The notes: generated by a model from the letters alone, not told the origin. Counted from the stretch's first letter, positions 42,724-52,333 are shown. The stretch is 64,000 nucleotides of DNA from Chlorobiota bacterium (GCA_016788565.1 JAEUSP010000067.1:1-64000), one strand, 5' to 3'. Numbers and translations: made by a program.

Positions 42724-45447
42724 ATGCCAGACCAATCGCACGAGCCAGCACGCCCCTCGCCGGAAGCCTTGCTGGATGAGATTCAACGGGAACGCCGTGC
42801 CGAAGGTGGGCGGCTAAAAATTTTTATTGGTGCCGCACCCGGCGTTGGGAAAACCTACACCATGCTGCAGAACGCTCGCGCCAAAATTGGCGCGGGCGTT
42901 GACGTTGTTGCCGGCATTGTGGAAACCCACGGCCGCCACGAAACAGCGGGTTTGTTACAGGGGGTGCCCGTTGTTCCGCGCCGCACAATCCAGTACCGTG
43001 GCCACACACTGACGGAGATGGATATTGATGGCATCCTGCAACGCCGCCCGCGGTTGGTGCTGGTGGATGAGCTTGCCCACACCAATGTTGACGGAAGCCG
43101 CCACCCCAAACGCTACCTGGATGTTGAAGAACTGCTGGATGAAGGGATTGATGTTTACACCACCGTCAACATCCAGCATCTGGAAAGCCTGAACGACGCG
43201 GTGGCCCAGATTACCGGAATCCGTGTGCAGGAAACGGTGCCGGATAGAATCCTTGCCAGGGCCGATGAGATTGAGCTTGTTGATATTTCTGTCGAGGACC
43301 TGCTGCAGCGGCTGCATGAAGGGAAGGTCTATCTGCCGGAACAAGCCGAACGGGCAATCCGCAACTACTTCCGTCCGGGAAATCTGAACGCGTTGCGCCA
43401 GCTTGCCTTGCGCCAAACTGCCGAGCGTGTGGACGACCAGATGGAGGCCTACATGCGAACCCACGCAATCCCCGGCCCCTGGCCCGCAACCGAGCGAATG
43501 GCGGTAAGCGTTGGCCCAAGCCCACTATCCGGCAGGCTGGTTCGCGCAACAAAGCGGATGGCCGAGCGGCGCAACGCCCAGTGGAGCGCGGTGTATGTGG
43601 AAACGCCACGCCACTACCGGATTTCCGATGAAGACCGCAACCGCCTTGCCCGCACCATGCGCCTTGCCGAAGAGCTTGGCGGCAAAGCGGTGACGGTGCC
43701 GGGGAACAACGTTGCCGAAGATTTGATCCACTACGCCCAGACCAACAACATCACCGAGATAGTTATCGGGAAATCGCACCGCCCGTGGTGGTTCCGGCTG
43801 CTGCGCGGCTCGATTGTTGATGAGCTGATCCAAAAAAGTGGCGTGATTGACATCTACGTCATCACCGGAAGCGAGGAAGAATCCGTTGGGGGAAGCCATG
43901 CTTCCACACTGAAGCCAACAACACAACAAAGCTGGAAGGAGTATCTGTTCAGCGTGATTGTGGTGAGCATTGCCGCGCTTCTGGCCGATGTCCTGCAAGC
44001 CTTCCTCTCCCTTCCCAACCTCTCCATGGTGTTCCTGTTTGGGGTGCTGATCTGCGCCGTGTTGTGGGGGTTGCGCGCTTCGGTGATGGCCTCGCTGCTG
44101 AGTGTGTTGCTCTATGATTTCTTCTTCGTCCCCCCCACCCACACCTTCACCATCAACCGCCCGGAAGATGTGCTGGCACTGATCGTCTTCCTTGTGGTGG
44201 CGGTGCTTACCAGCAACCTTACCGGACGCATTCGCGACCAAGCCCAGGCCGCACGCCGCCGCGAAGCCCGCACCGCCGCACTCTACAGCCTTAGCAGCCA
44301 GCTTGCCAGTGCCGTAGGGCTGGAGCAAGTAACCGAAGTAGTGGCCCACCAGATTGGGCGCAACCTTGAAGCGGACGTTGTTGTGCTGTTGCCCCAAGCC
44401 GACCGATTGCAGCCAGCAGCAAGCCACCCACCAACCACGCTCACCGATTCGGAAATAGCATCGGCCACGTGGGGTTGGCGGCATAACCAAGCCGTCGGGC
44501 GCGGCAGCGATACGCTCCCAGGCGAACGAAGGCTCTACCTTCCGCTCCGCTCGGCACAGGGCGCGATTGGCGTGGTTGCCCTGCTGTTCCACCAGGAATC
44601 CACGGTGATTGACCCCGAGCAGCAACGGCTGCTGGATGCGTTGGCGGGGCAGGCCGCGCTTGCGGTGGAGCGGGCGGTTCTGGTGAACAACCTTGAACGG
44701 GCACAACTGCTAAGCGAACGCGAGCGGCTGCAAGCAATTCTCCTTTCGGCCATCTCTCACGATCTTCGCACGCCGCTGGCATCCATCTTGGGTTCGGCCA
44801 GCAGCTTGCTGGAATCGAATGGAGCGTTCGACAAAACAACCGAGCGGGAATTGCTGAAAACCATCCAAGAGGAAGGGGAACGGCTGAACCGCTTTGTGGG
44901 GAATTTGCTTGACACCACACGGCTGGAATCGGGAGCCTTAACGCTGCACCAGGAATGGAGTGAGATTGGTGAGATTATCGGCACCGCGCTCAGCCGGCTG
45001 AAAGGGGTGGTTGCCAAGCACCAGCTGGCCGACGAAGTGGAACCCGGCCTTCCCTTGCTTCGGCTTGATTTTGTGCTAATTGAGCAAGTGATGGTGAACC
45101 TTATCGAGAACGCCGCAAAGTACTCGCCGCCAGCATCAACCATCAGCGTGCGGGCATTCCGGACAGAACACCACGTGGTGATTGAGGTGGAGGATGAAGG
45201 GATAGGAATTTCCGCCGAAAATGTTGAGAAGGTGTTCGATAAATTTTACCGCGTTGAGCATGGCGACCGCGTGGTTGCCGGAACCGGGCTTGGGCTAACA
45301 ATCTGCCGCGGCATTGTGGAAGAACATGGCGGGCGTATCATTGCAATCAGCCCCGGGAAATCGGGGCGCGGAGCAATGTTTCGGATAACGCTCCCCATCA
45401 AGGAAATTCCGCTACAAGACTCCGAACCTCTTCAGCTTCAGCAATGA
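42724..45447 (+). CDS. kdpD: Osmosensitive K+ channel histidine kinase
   Basis: 907 aa. N-terminal KdpD domain with GAAPGVGKTYTM (Walker A) and LVDELAHTN; a universal-stress-protein-like domain (about 245-370); four close TM helices (about 400-500, DUF4118); a GAF-like region (about 520-650); HisKA with phospho-acceptor His679 in SAISHDLRTPLASIL; and HATPase motifs NLIENAAKYSP, DEGIGIS and GTGLGLTICRG. It senses low K+ or turgor and phosphorylates KdpE. Its stop overlaps kdpE by 4 bp (ATGA). Confidence 0.97.
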   Translation: MPDQSHEPARPSPEALLDEIQRERRAEGGRLKIFIGAAPGVGKTYTMLQNARAKIGAGVDVVAGIVETHGRHETAGLLQGVPVVPRRTIQYRGHTLTEMDIDGILQRRPRLVLVDELAHTNVDGSRHPKRYLDVEELLDEGIDVYTTVNIQHLESLNDAVAQITGIRVQETVPDRILARADEIELVDISVEDLLQRLHEGKVYLPEQAERAIRNYFRPGNLNALRQLALRQTAERVDDQMEAYMRTHAIPGPWPATERMAVSVGPSPLSGRLVRATKRMAERRNAQWSAVYVETPRHYRISDEDRNRLARTMRLAEELGGKAVTVPGNNVAEDLIHYAQTNNITEIVIGKSHRPWWFRLLRGSIVDELIQKSGVIDIYVITGSEEESVGGSHASTLKPTTQQSWKEYLFSVIVVSIAALLADVLQAFLSLPNLSMVFLFGVLICAVLWGLRASVMASLLSVLLYDFFFVPPTHTFTINRPEDVLALIVFLVVAVLTSNLTGRIRDQAQAARRREARTAALYSLSSQLASAVGLEQVTEVVAHQIGRNLEADVVVLLPQADRLQPAASHPPTTLTDSEIASATWGWRHNQAVGRGSDTLPGERRLYLPLRSAQGAIGVVALLFHQESTVIDPEQQRLLDALAGQAALAVERAVLVNNLERAQLLSERERLQAILLSAISHDLRTPLASILGSASSLLESNGAFDKTTERELLKTIQEEGERLNRFVGNLLDTTRLESGALTLHQEWSEIGEIIGTALSRLKGVVAKHQLADEVEPGLPLLRLDFVLIEQVMVNLIENAAKYSPPASTISVRAFRTEHHVVIEVEDEGIGISAENVEKVFDKFYRVEHGDRVVAGTGLGLTICRGIVEEHGGRIIAISPGKSGRGAMFRITLPIKEIPLQDSEPLQLQQ

Positions 45448-46148
45448 GCAACTCCGCCTTCCGAATTCTTATCATTGATGACGAGCCGCAGATACGCCGT
45501 TTCTTGCGGGCTTCACTTTCGGCCCACAACTACACGATTATCGAAGCCGCCAACGCTGCCGATGGTCTGCGGCTTGCCGCCACCGAGCATCCCGATGTCG
45601 TGGTTCTGGATTTGGGGCTGCCCGATATGGACGGAATTGACCTGCTGGAGCGATTGCGCCAATGGAGTACAGCCCCGGTGATTATCCTTTCGGTGCGCGA
45701 ACAGGAAACACAAAAGGTTCGCGCTTTGGATGCCGGAGCCGATGACTACCTGACCAAACCCTTTGGCATGAGTGAGCTGATGGCACGCATCCGCGTGGCA
45801 CTGCGACACCAGATTCAGCAGGCCACAGCCGACCCAGTATTCCGCACTGGCGAGCTGGAGGTTGACCTTGCCGCCCGCATTGTTCGGCTTCGTGGAAAGG
45901 AACTAAAGCTAACACCAAAGGAGTACGAACTGCTTCGCCAGCTAACCATCCATGCCGGAAAAGTGGTGACGCAGCGGCATCTATTGCGGGAAGTGTGGGG
46001 GCCCACCTACATGACCGAAACTCAATATCTGCGGGTCTATATGGGGACGTTACGCGGCAAGCTGGAGGAGAACGCAACCCAGCCGCGCTACATCATCACC
46101 GAGCCGGGGGTCGGGTATCGGTTGCGGATTGAGGAAGATGACTTTTGA
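45444..46148 (+). CDS. kdpE: KDP operon response regulator
   Basis: 234 aa. Receiver domain with IDDEPQIRRFL, phospho-acceptor Asp56 in VVLDLGLPDMDG and conserved Lys in LTKPFGMSELM. C-terminal OmpR-type winged helix (LTPKEYELLRQLTIHAGKVVTQRHLLREVWG). Phosphorylated KdpE activates kdpFABC. The overlap with kdpD indicates translational coupling; here kdpDE follow kdpFABC directly, so one transcript could cover all six genes. Confidence 0.97.
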   Translation: MSNSAFRILIIDDEPQIRRFLRASLSAHNYTIIEAANAADGLRLAATEHPDVVVLDLGLPDMDGIDLLERLRQWSTAPVIILSVREQETQKVRALDAGADDYLTKPFGMSELMARIRVALRHQIQQATADPVFRTGELEVDLAARIVRLRGKELKLTPKEYELLRQLTIHAGKVVTQRHLLREVWGPTYMTETQYLRVYMGTLRGKLEENATQPRYIITEPGVGYRLRIEEDDF

Positions 46149-46203
46149 GAACAACTGCGCAGCCAGCAACCAACACCATTGAACCCAACCAACAACACGC
46201 TCC

Positions 46204-46482
46204 ATGAACAAGAACTCCAACAACAACGACGACCAACTGTGGCGGATGATGGCTCCGGTGATGAGCATTGCTGAAATCCGTGAGATGCAAGAATACCTTC
46301 GCGGAGAAAGCCACCACTACGACATGGGCTACGGCGACCTCTCGATTGAGCCTTACGACGGACGTGGCGGCGCAAGCGCAATGTTCCGCCTGCGCCACCT
46401 TCAGCTTGGCGAACTCACCATCAGCCGCGCCGCCCTGCAAAGCATTTTGCAAGAATTGCTGCACGAGCTACGCCGCTCCTAA
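46204..46482 (+). CDS. Small protein of unknown function after kdpE
   Basis: 92 aa. It begins with an Asn-rich stretch (MNKNSNNNDDQLWRMMAPVM), then IREMQEYLRGESHHYDMGYG and a charged, helical C-terminus (RAALQSILQELLHELRRS). It starts 55 bp after kdpE in the same direction, so it could be part of the kdp transcript. I recognise no family. Composition and reading-frame use fit a real protein. Confidence 0.6.
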   Translation: MNKNSNNNDDQLWRMMAPVMSIAEIREMQEYLRGESHHYDMGYGDLSIEPYDGRGGASAMFRLRHLQLGELTISRAALQSILQELLHELRRS

Positions 46483-46943
46483 CTCCCTTCCCCTTCTTCC
46501 TCTTCTTCCCCTTCTTCTTCGCGCCCTTTGCGTTCCCCCTTTGCGTCTTTGCGTGAACCCTTCTTCCCCCCTCTTTTCTTCCTCCCCTCCCAAAAAAACT
46601 CTTGGTTCCCAAGAAGCACTTCACGTATTTTTCGGGCGTTCCTTCAACGGGGACATTTTCGTCGGTGTACGCTTCCCACAACGACCACTATTCGGGAAGC
46701 TCCTTCTTGGTACTCTTGACGACGCTGCCCGTGTGCTAACCCACACGCGCACCCAGCAACGCCGCCATCTGAAGTTCACACACACACAAGCGCAGGCTGC
46801 ATTGATGTTGCAGCCCACCGGGTCTGCCGATTGCACGCCATTTCTGGCGCATCGCTGATGCCACGGAGCCAACTCCATTTCTGCTGTGCCGAATTTTCCG
46901 GCAGCAGGCCGCCACCACATTCTTGCACTAATCGCCGTCACGC
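46483..46943. other. Gene-free gap with 'TTTGCG' repeat
   Basis: 46505-46560 is low-complexity CTTC then GCGCCCTTTGCGTTCCCCC and TTTGCGTCTTTGCGTGAACC, a type of intergenic repeat also found in unrelated bacteria. The remainder (46600-46943) is unique sequence with only unconvincing open frames on both strands. The next gene starts at 46944. Confidence 0.6.
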
Positions 46944-48089
46944 ATGGGCACCGAACATCTACATCCGGTCTATTCGCGCAACTCCACCGTCCACATCGTC
47001 ACGCCACAGCAGGGGATGGAGAAGCACGCCACGTTTGCTGCGGCAATGGCGCAATCGGGGTTCATCCAGCACTTGCTTGGCCATTGGGAAGCAAGCAAGG
47101 ACACAGAGGGGAATCCCATCCCCAAAGTCCAATTTGCGGTTGCCATCAAGCCGAACATTATGACGGCATCGGCATCACTTCCCGATTCCCCGGTTTATAC
47201 CGACCCTGCGTTGGTGGAGCAGCTGATTGCCGCAATCCGCGCCGAAGGCTTCACCTCCATTTCTGTGGTGGATGCCCAGAACGTCTATAACTACTCCTAC
47301 CAACGCCGCACCGTGCAGAACGTGGCGCGCGAAATCTGCGGCTACACCGGCAACGGCTACGCGATTGTGGACCTTTCCCAGGAAACCGTCCCGATTGATT
47401 ACGGCGGACGCTTGGGCCACAGCCCTGCCGGAAAAATTTGGCACGATGCCAACTACCGCATCTCCTTCGCCAAAAACAAAAGCCATTGGCAATGCTTCCA
47501 CACCGGCTGCATCAAGAACGTGTACGGGTGCTTGCCGAAGTGGGATAAAATGAACCACTACCACGGCAAAGGGATTGAGTTCTACGAAGCCGCCGTGCTG
47601 ATTGCCGAACGCCTTCCGGTTCACTTCGGTTTTCTTGATGCCTGGGTTAGCGGCGACGGCCTTACCGGCCACGTCCGCGATGCCGACCCGAACCACACCA
47701 AAACCTTCTTTGCCAGCGATAACATCTTTGCGCTGGATTGGGTGGCCAACGAAAAAATGGAGATGAACCCCGCCCACAACTACGTGCTGCAAGAAGCAAT
47801 GCACCGCTGGGGAACCATCCACATCACCCGCGTTGGCGACCTTACGCCGTGGTATCCCTGGAACAACGTCCGCCCGTTTGTGGTGCTGGCAATGAACCTG
47901 ATGGAGGAGTTCTACTGGCTTAGCCGGTTTATGTCGCGGGCAATGGCCAGCGGCATGGATAAACGGTTCCCCCCAGTTAGCCGCTGGCAATGGCTGTTCG
48001 GCATCCTGCAAACCGTGACCGGTTGGCTTTCGCGGCTGGCTGAAAAAAAGACTGCTGCACCAGAAAAAAGCAGGAGGGTTCCGGCATGA
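46944..48089 (+). CDS. DUF362-family protein
   Basis: 381 aa. Matches the DUF362 layout: VQFAVAIKPNIMTASASL near residue 55, VYTDPALVEQLIAAIRAEGFTSISVVD, then DANYRISFAKNKSHWQCFHTGCIKNVYGCLPKWDKMNHYHG. No ferredoxin-type four-Cys cluster is present, unlike some relatives. Function in the family is undefined. The C-terminal ~60 residues (ASGMDKRFPPVSRWQWLFGILQTVTGWLSR) form an amphipathic or membrane-near tail. The stop overlaps the next start by 4 bp (ATGA), so it is coupled to the membrane protein and oxidoreductase that follow. Confidence 0.85.
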   Translation: MGTEHLHPVYSRNSTVHIVTPQQGMEKHATFAAAMAQSGFIQHLLGHWEASKDTEGNPIPKVQFAVAIKPNIMTASASLPDSPVYTDPALVEQLIAAIRAEGFTSISVVDAQNVYNYSYQRRTVQNVAREICGYTGNGYAIVDLSQETVPIDYGGRLGHSPAGKIWHDANYRISFAKNKSHWQCFHTGCIKNVYGCLPKWDKMNHYHGKGIEFYEAAVLIAERLPVHFGFLDAWVSGDGLTGHVRDADPNHTKTFFASDNIFALDWVANEKMEMNPAHNYVLQEAMHRWGTIHITRVGDLTPWYPWNNVRPFVVLAMNLMEEFYWLSRFMSRAMASGMDKRFPPVSRWQWLFGILQTVTGWLSRLAEKKTAAPEKSRRVPA

Positions 48090-48964
48090 TCTACCCAATG
48101 CGCCGCTACGATTACAACATCAACGAGGCGTTCCTTTCCAGCATGGTGAACCTGTTCGCTTGGTTGCTGTTGATTCTGGGAACACTCCGGCTGATCTTCC
48201 CGCTCTGGTTTGGCCACCCCGGGCGGCTGAGTGATTCGGCTGCGTGCATCACCATTGTGTGCGGGTTGATGCTGATGTTGGGAAGCGGTGGCGTGCGCCA
48301 AAACCGCGCTGTGCTGAATATGGGATTGCGCTTGCTGCTGCTGTTGGCGGCGGCGTGGCTGGCGTTGGGGATTGCTCAATCATCCTGGTGGGGAGCGATT
48401 GTTGGCGCGGTGCTGGGGATTGAGTACGCCCTCAGCAAACTCACCCTTCGCGAGGCCGTTCGCGCACGGTTCAATCCCCGCTACTTAACGCTGCGCCAGT
48501 TCCAGACGCTGGTGCAGATTGCCGATGTGATGCTGGACGATGAGAAGGAACGGCTGCATCCAATCGCCGTCGCGCTCCGCACCGATCACCTTCTGGCCAC
48601 GATTGACTCCCCCATCAAAAAAGACATTCGGCTGGTGCTGTTTCTTGTGGAGTGGTTTACGCCGCTGCTGGTGTTTCGGCTGGTGGCGTTCAGCGAGCTT
48701 GGAACCCACGAACGCCGCCGCGTTGTGCAGAAAGTCATCTGGTCCAAAGGCCCCTTCCGCGACGTTGCCCGCACGCTGAAGCTGCTCACCACCTTCTCCT
48801 TCTACACTCACCCCGATGTCCGCCGCTCCATCGGCTACACCGAAGTTGATGCTGGCGAACGCAGAGCCAACCTTGATAAAACTCCATTCAGCTACCCGCT
48901 CCCCAACAACCACAATCCACACCACGGCAACCCACACCAGCACGATGGAGGCGAACAACAATGA
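48086..48964 (+). CDS. Membrane protein with GMC-partner-like C-terminal domain
   Basis: 292 aa. The N-terminal ~115 residues hold about four TM helices (LFAWLLLILGTLRLIFPLWF; ACITIVCGLMLML; LRLLLLLAAAWLALGIA; AIVGAVLGIEYAL). The soluble part (LTLRQFQTLVQIADVMLDDE...VEWFTPLLVFRLVAFSELG...LKLLTTFSFYTHPDVRRSIGY) resembles the small, gluconate-2-dehydrogenase-subunit-3-like domain that is fused or adjacent to GMC oxidoreductases. The His-rich C-terminus (HNPHHGNPHQHDGGEQQ) could bind metal. It overlaps both neighbours by 4 bp. I infer that it anchors the GMC enzyme to the membrane. Confidence 0.75.
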   Translation: MIYPMRRYDYNINEAFLSSMVNLFAWLLLILGTLRLIFPLWFGHPGRLSDSAACITIVCGLMLMLGSGGVRQNRAVLNMGLRLLLLLAAAWLALGIAQSSWWGAIVGAVLGIEYALSKLTLREAVRARFNPRYLTLRQFQTLVQIADVMLDDEKERLHPIAVALRTDHLLATIDSPIKKDIRLVLFLVEWFTPLLVFRLVAFSELGTHERRRVVQKVIWSKGPFRDVARTLKLLTTFSFYTHPDVRRSIGYTEVDAGERRANLDKTPFSYPLPNNHNPHHGNPHQHDGGEQQ

Positions 48965-50430
48965 ACCACTATGATGCTATCGTGATCGGCTCGGGCGCGG
49001 GGGGCGGGGTGATGGCCTACCGCTTGTCGGAAATGGGGCTGCGGGTGCTGGTGGCCGAGCGTGGCCGCCACGAAGACCCCACAAGTTTTACGCACGATGA
49101 GTTGGCGATGATCCCCCGCCTCTACAAGCATGGCGGGTTGCAAACCACTGCCGACAACGACGTTGCAATCATGCAAGGCTGCACCGTTGGCGGATCTACG
49201 GTTATCAACAACGCAATCTGGCTGCGCGCCAATTTGGCGCGGGTGCTGCCAGCATGGAACGCCGCCGGTGCCAACCTTGACCGCACAGAAATTGAAGCTG
49301 CCTACCACCAGCTTGAGCAGCTTCTGCACGTTACTCCAATCGCCCCGTACGATCCAGCCAATCCGGCCAACGAATCTTCCAGCGGAGCCAAAACATTTCT
49401 GGATGGAGCCGCCGCGTTGGGGATGAAGGCCCAGATGCTGAAGCACAACCGGAAGGGTTGCATCGGCTGCGGCTGGTGCAACTACGGCTGCCGCTACAAC
49501 CGGAAGCTCTCGATGCTGGTGACAACCATCCCCTGGGCACAGCAATTAGGCGCGACCGTGCTGGACAGCTGCCAGAACCTCACCATTCGGTGGAAGAAGG
49601 AGGGCGACGGGAAGCTCCGCGCAGAAGGGATAGAGTTCACACGGCATGGCAAGCCGCAAGCCGCCACGGCCGATAGAGTTGTGGTAAGCGCGGGGGCAAT
49701 CGGATCATCGGCGTTGCTGCTGCAAAGCGGAATCGCTGCCAACGGCCAAGTGGGGAAACGATTCCATGCGTTGGGCGGGGTGCTGGTTGCCGCCCAGATG
49801 CCCTACATCGCCAACAACTTCGACGGCATTGGGCTGACGACACTGCTGGATGACAACAATCCAGAAATTGTGATCGAATCATTTTTTGCTCCGCCGGGGG
49901 CGTTCTCCATCACCCTTCCCGGGTGGTTTGCAACGCACATTGAACGGATGGAGCAGTACCGCTATTTCGCGCAAGCCGGGGTGATGGTTCCCACGCCACC
50001 AAACGGCTCAATCACATTGGATAAAAAGGGGAATGTCAAGATCAACCTGAAGTTCACCAACGACAGGATCAGCCTGATGAAGCAGGGGATACGGACGCTG
50101 GCGGAGTTGTATTTCGCTGCCGGAGCGGTGGCGGTGTTCCCGGGAACGTTCCGCCACCTTGACCTGTATCACCCCAACGATTTCGCGCGGCTGGATCGGC
50201 TTGTGCAGGGGGCCGACGATTTGATTTTGGGATCGGCACACCCGCAAGGGGGGAACAACATCAGCCGCGACCCAGCCGCCGGCGTGGTGGATGAAAGTTT
50301 CTGCGTGCATGGCTTCCGCAACCTGTTTGTTGCCGATGCCAGCTTGTTCCCCACCAACATTGCCGCCAACTGCCAAGCCACCGTGATGGCACTGTCGTGG
50401 ATGGCCGCCAAGCGCGTAGCACAAGCCTAA
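48961..50430 (+). CDS. FAD-dependent GMC oxidoreductase with a four-Cys motif
   Basis: 489 aa. FAD-binding start MNHYDAIVIGSGAGGGVMAYRL and RVLVAERG; MQGCTVGGSTVINNAIWLR is the GMC motif. Residues 167-177 (CIGCGWCNYGC) have the spacing C-X2-C-X2-C-X3-C, ferredoxin-like, also seen in GMC enzymes of the cholesterol-/long-chain-alcohol-oxidase type. The C-terminus (GSAHPQGGNNISRDP...LFVADASLFPTNIAANCQATVMALSW) carries the catalytic His/Asn pair region. It likely oxidises a hydrophobic alcohol or sterol; the substrate is not readable. It is translationally coupled to the upstream membrane protein. Confidence 0.9.
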   Translation: MNHYDAIVIGSGAGGGVMAYRLSEMGLRVLVAERGRHEDPTSFTHDELAMIPRLYKHGGLQTTADNDVAIMQGCTVGGSTVINNAIWLRANLARVLPAWNAAGANLDRTEIEAAYHQLEQLLHVTPIAPYDPANPANESSSGAKTFLDGAAALGMKAQMLKHNRKGCIGCGWCNYGCRYNRKLSMLVTTIPWAQQLGATVLDSCQNLTIRWKKEGDGKLRAEGIEFTRHGKPQAATADRVVVSAGAIGSSALLLQSGIAANGQVGKRFHALGGVLVAAQMPYIANNFDGIGLTTLLDDNNPEIVIESFFAPPGAFSITLPGWFATHIERMEQYRYFAQAGVMVPTPPNGSITLDKKGNVKINLKFTNDRISLMKQGIRTLAELYFAAGAVAVFPGTFRHLDLYHPNDFARLDRLVQGADDLILGSAHPQGGNNISRDPAAGVVDESFCVHGFRNLFVADASLFPTNIAANCQATVMALSWMAAKRVAQA

Positions 50431-50453
50431 TCCAACAGGAGCGAAGCAGAGAA

Positions 50454-52058
50454 ATGGCAACAACCAACACCACACCGAACAAGAATGCCAGAGCAGTTGC
50501 CGAACTGTTGCTGGAGCATGAGAACAGCACCCCGTACAGAACAGAATCCATTGTGGAAATGGAGTTCGCTGGCCACGATGTGGTTGCCGTCAGCGACCTT
50601 CACATGGCCGAAGGGGCGCACCCCGACGGGCGATACACCGGGCCGGAGAATTTTTTCTACGACGATGCGTTTGCCCGATTCCTTGCTGATGCTGCTGCGT
50701 CCACCAACCGCCCAACCGTGCTGGCAATCAACGGCGATGTTGTTGACTTCCTGCGGATTGTGGAAGTCCCGTTTGATGAGAACGGCATACCGAACATGAG
50801 CCAGATCAACGAATGGTCCACGCTGTTGGCCACGATTGGTTGGAACGGAAACAACGCCCCGCAAGCGCTGATTGCAAGCGTCTCGAATCGGCAGAAAAAA
50901 CTTGGGCTTGGGACCTCGGCTCCGCAATCGGCATGGAAGCTGTGGCTGGCGGACCGTGGGCATGGTGTGTTCTTCCGGTCGCTTGCGGCGTGGCTGGGTT
51001 GCGGCAACCAGATTGTCATCACCAAAGGGAACCATGATTTGGAGTGGTACTGGCCCGAAGTCCGGAACACGCTGCGGCTGATCCTTGCCAACCACCTTGC
51101 CGCAGCAAAAAATATCAGCAACGCACAAGCCTTGCAGCAGAGCGTACTTGGTCAGCTTCACTTCATTGATGATGCCTTGCTGATTGATGGCCAACTCTAC
51201 ATGGAGCATGGCCACCGCTACGACCGGAACGCCCGCGTGATTGGGGAACCGGTGCTTCCGCTGAAGCTCGCCGAGCCGGAGTTGAACATCCCGTTTGGCT
51301 CTTTCTTCAACCGCTACTTGCTGAACCGGATCGAGCGGCTGCACCCGTTCATGGACAACATCCGCCCCACGCAGAATGTGATACCGATCATTCTGCGGGA
51401 GCGTTTTTGGCTGGGGATCAAGATCATTTTTTGGCATATCCCGCTGCTGTTTCGGTTGATTCGGGGGAAGTACTATCAGGCATACGGAAAGGCGTTGGTC
51501 AACTACCTGTTCCGGCGATTGCTCTGGCAGATTGTAGCGGTGTTCGGGCCGGTGATCCTTGTCTCTTGGCTGACCTACCGAGATGCCCCGGCGGGATGGT
51601 GGGCACAGCTTTGGATTCAGATGAAGTATTGGGTTGGAATGTCGTCCCAGCTGACCTCCGACTCTGTGCAGGTGGGCGACACCATCATCCGGTTTTTCCT
51701 GAGCGCGTACGCGGCGTACTTGCTGGGGCAGATGGTCTCGAACATCCAACTGATGGGCATTGACTCGATGACGGATGATGACGCGGTGGTGAAGCTACGC
51801 CGCAAATATCCAATCGTCACCATGGGCCACACCCACAATCCCGACCAGCTGATTGCCCCAAACGGCCACGCATTCTTCAACACCGGAACGTGGATTCCGA
51901 TTGTGCAAGCCAACAGTGCCGAGCTTCGCGTGGAGCGCACCTTCACCTTCCTTTGGTGCAATCGCAACGCCGCTGGCCGGCTGGTTGCCAACGGCCTTCG
52001 CTGCTGGAACGATGATGCCAAACGGAGCGATCAGCAAACCGTGCTGCATCGGGAGTGA
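50454..52058 (+). CDS. Membrane metallophosphoesterase with an inserted TM region
   Basis: 534 aa from the ATG at 50454 (AGGAG lies 12-16 nt upstream). Calcineurin-like motifs: DLH (48-50), GDVVD (94-98), GNHD (192-195), EHGHRYD (251-257) and GHTH (458-461). About 200 residues separate HGH from GHTH, where a compact enzyme has a few dozen. The insert has membrane-type helices (LGIKIIFWHIPLLFRLI, IVAVFGPVILVSWLTY, IIRFFLSAYAAYLLGQMV). The enzyme may hydrolyse a phosphate at the membrane, for example on a lipid. It follows the GMC gene by 23 bp. Confidence 0.87.
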   Translation: MATTNTTPNKNARAVAELLLEHENSTPYRTESIVEMEFAGHDVVAVSDLHMAEGAHPDGRYTGPENFFYDDAFARFLADAAASTNRPTVLAINGDVVDFLRIVEVPFDENGIPNMSQINEWSTLLATIGWNGNNAPQALIASVSNRQKKLGLGTSAPQSAWKLWLADRGHGVFFRSLAAWLGCGNQIVITKGNHDLEWYWPEVRNTLRLILANHLAAAKNISNAQALQQSVLGQLHFIDDALLIDGQLYMEHGHRYDRNARVIGEPVLPLKLAEPELNIPFGSFFNRYLLNRIERLHPFMDNIRPTQNVIPIILRERFWLGIKIIFWHIPLLFRLIRGKYYQAYGKALVNYLFRRLLWQIVAVFGPVILVSWLTYRDAPAGWWAQLWIQMKYWVGMSSQLTSDSVQVGDTIIRFFLSAYAAYLLGQMVSNIQLMGIDSMTDDDAVVKLRRKYPIVTMGHTHNPDQLIAPNGHAFFNTGTWIPIVQANSAELRVERTFTFLWCNRNAAGRLVANGLRCWNDDAKRSDQQTVLHRE

Positions 52059-52083
52059 GAGTGAGGAAGAAGCGAGCCTCGCC

Positions 52084-52143
52084 GTTCGGTGGCTCCGCTC
52101 ATACTTCGACGTAGCTCAGCATGAGCGGAGGGCGACGTTCGGT
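52084..52143 (+). repeat. Palindromic intergenic element, short copy
   Basis: TTCGGTGGCTCCGCTCAT, CTTCGACGTAGCTCAGC, ATGAGCGGAGGGCGACG, TTCGG. Here the arms extend to 10 bp (CTCCGCTCAT / ATGAGCGGAG). It is located in the gap between the phosphoesterase and the MlaE-like gene. Confidence 0.88.
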
Positions 52144-52175
52144 GACGAACGGAACTTCCGCCACACCTCACACCC

Positions 52176-52236
52176 GGTCATTGCGAGGAGTCTTCGACGA
52201 AGCACCGCGAAGCAGCGGCGCAAGCCCATCTCGCGG
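52176..52236 (+). repeat. 'GTCATTGCGAGGAG'-type dispersed repeat
   Basis: GGTCATTGCGAGGAG, TCTTCGACGAAGCACCGCGA, then GCCCATCTCGCGG. This is a single copy here of a repeat family known from intergenic regions of many proteobacteria and others. Confidence 0.7.
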
Positions 52237-52333
52237 CTGGCGGTGAAGTCATCGGACACCGTGATGGGCGCACAAGCGGAGGGCGATATTCGGTGGTCCG
52301 ACGATGACGCATTTTTCAGATTCAACACGCACC

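Noticed and set aside
46268-46858. 196-aa plus-strand open frame after kdpE
   Set aside because: It overlaps the better 92-aa frame, then reads through low-complexity TTTGCG repeat; no domain.
50427-51749. 440-aa minus-strand open frame
   Set aside because: Opposite the metallophosphoesterase with all its metal motifs; shadow only.
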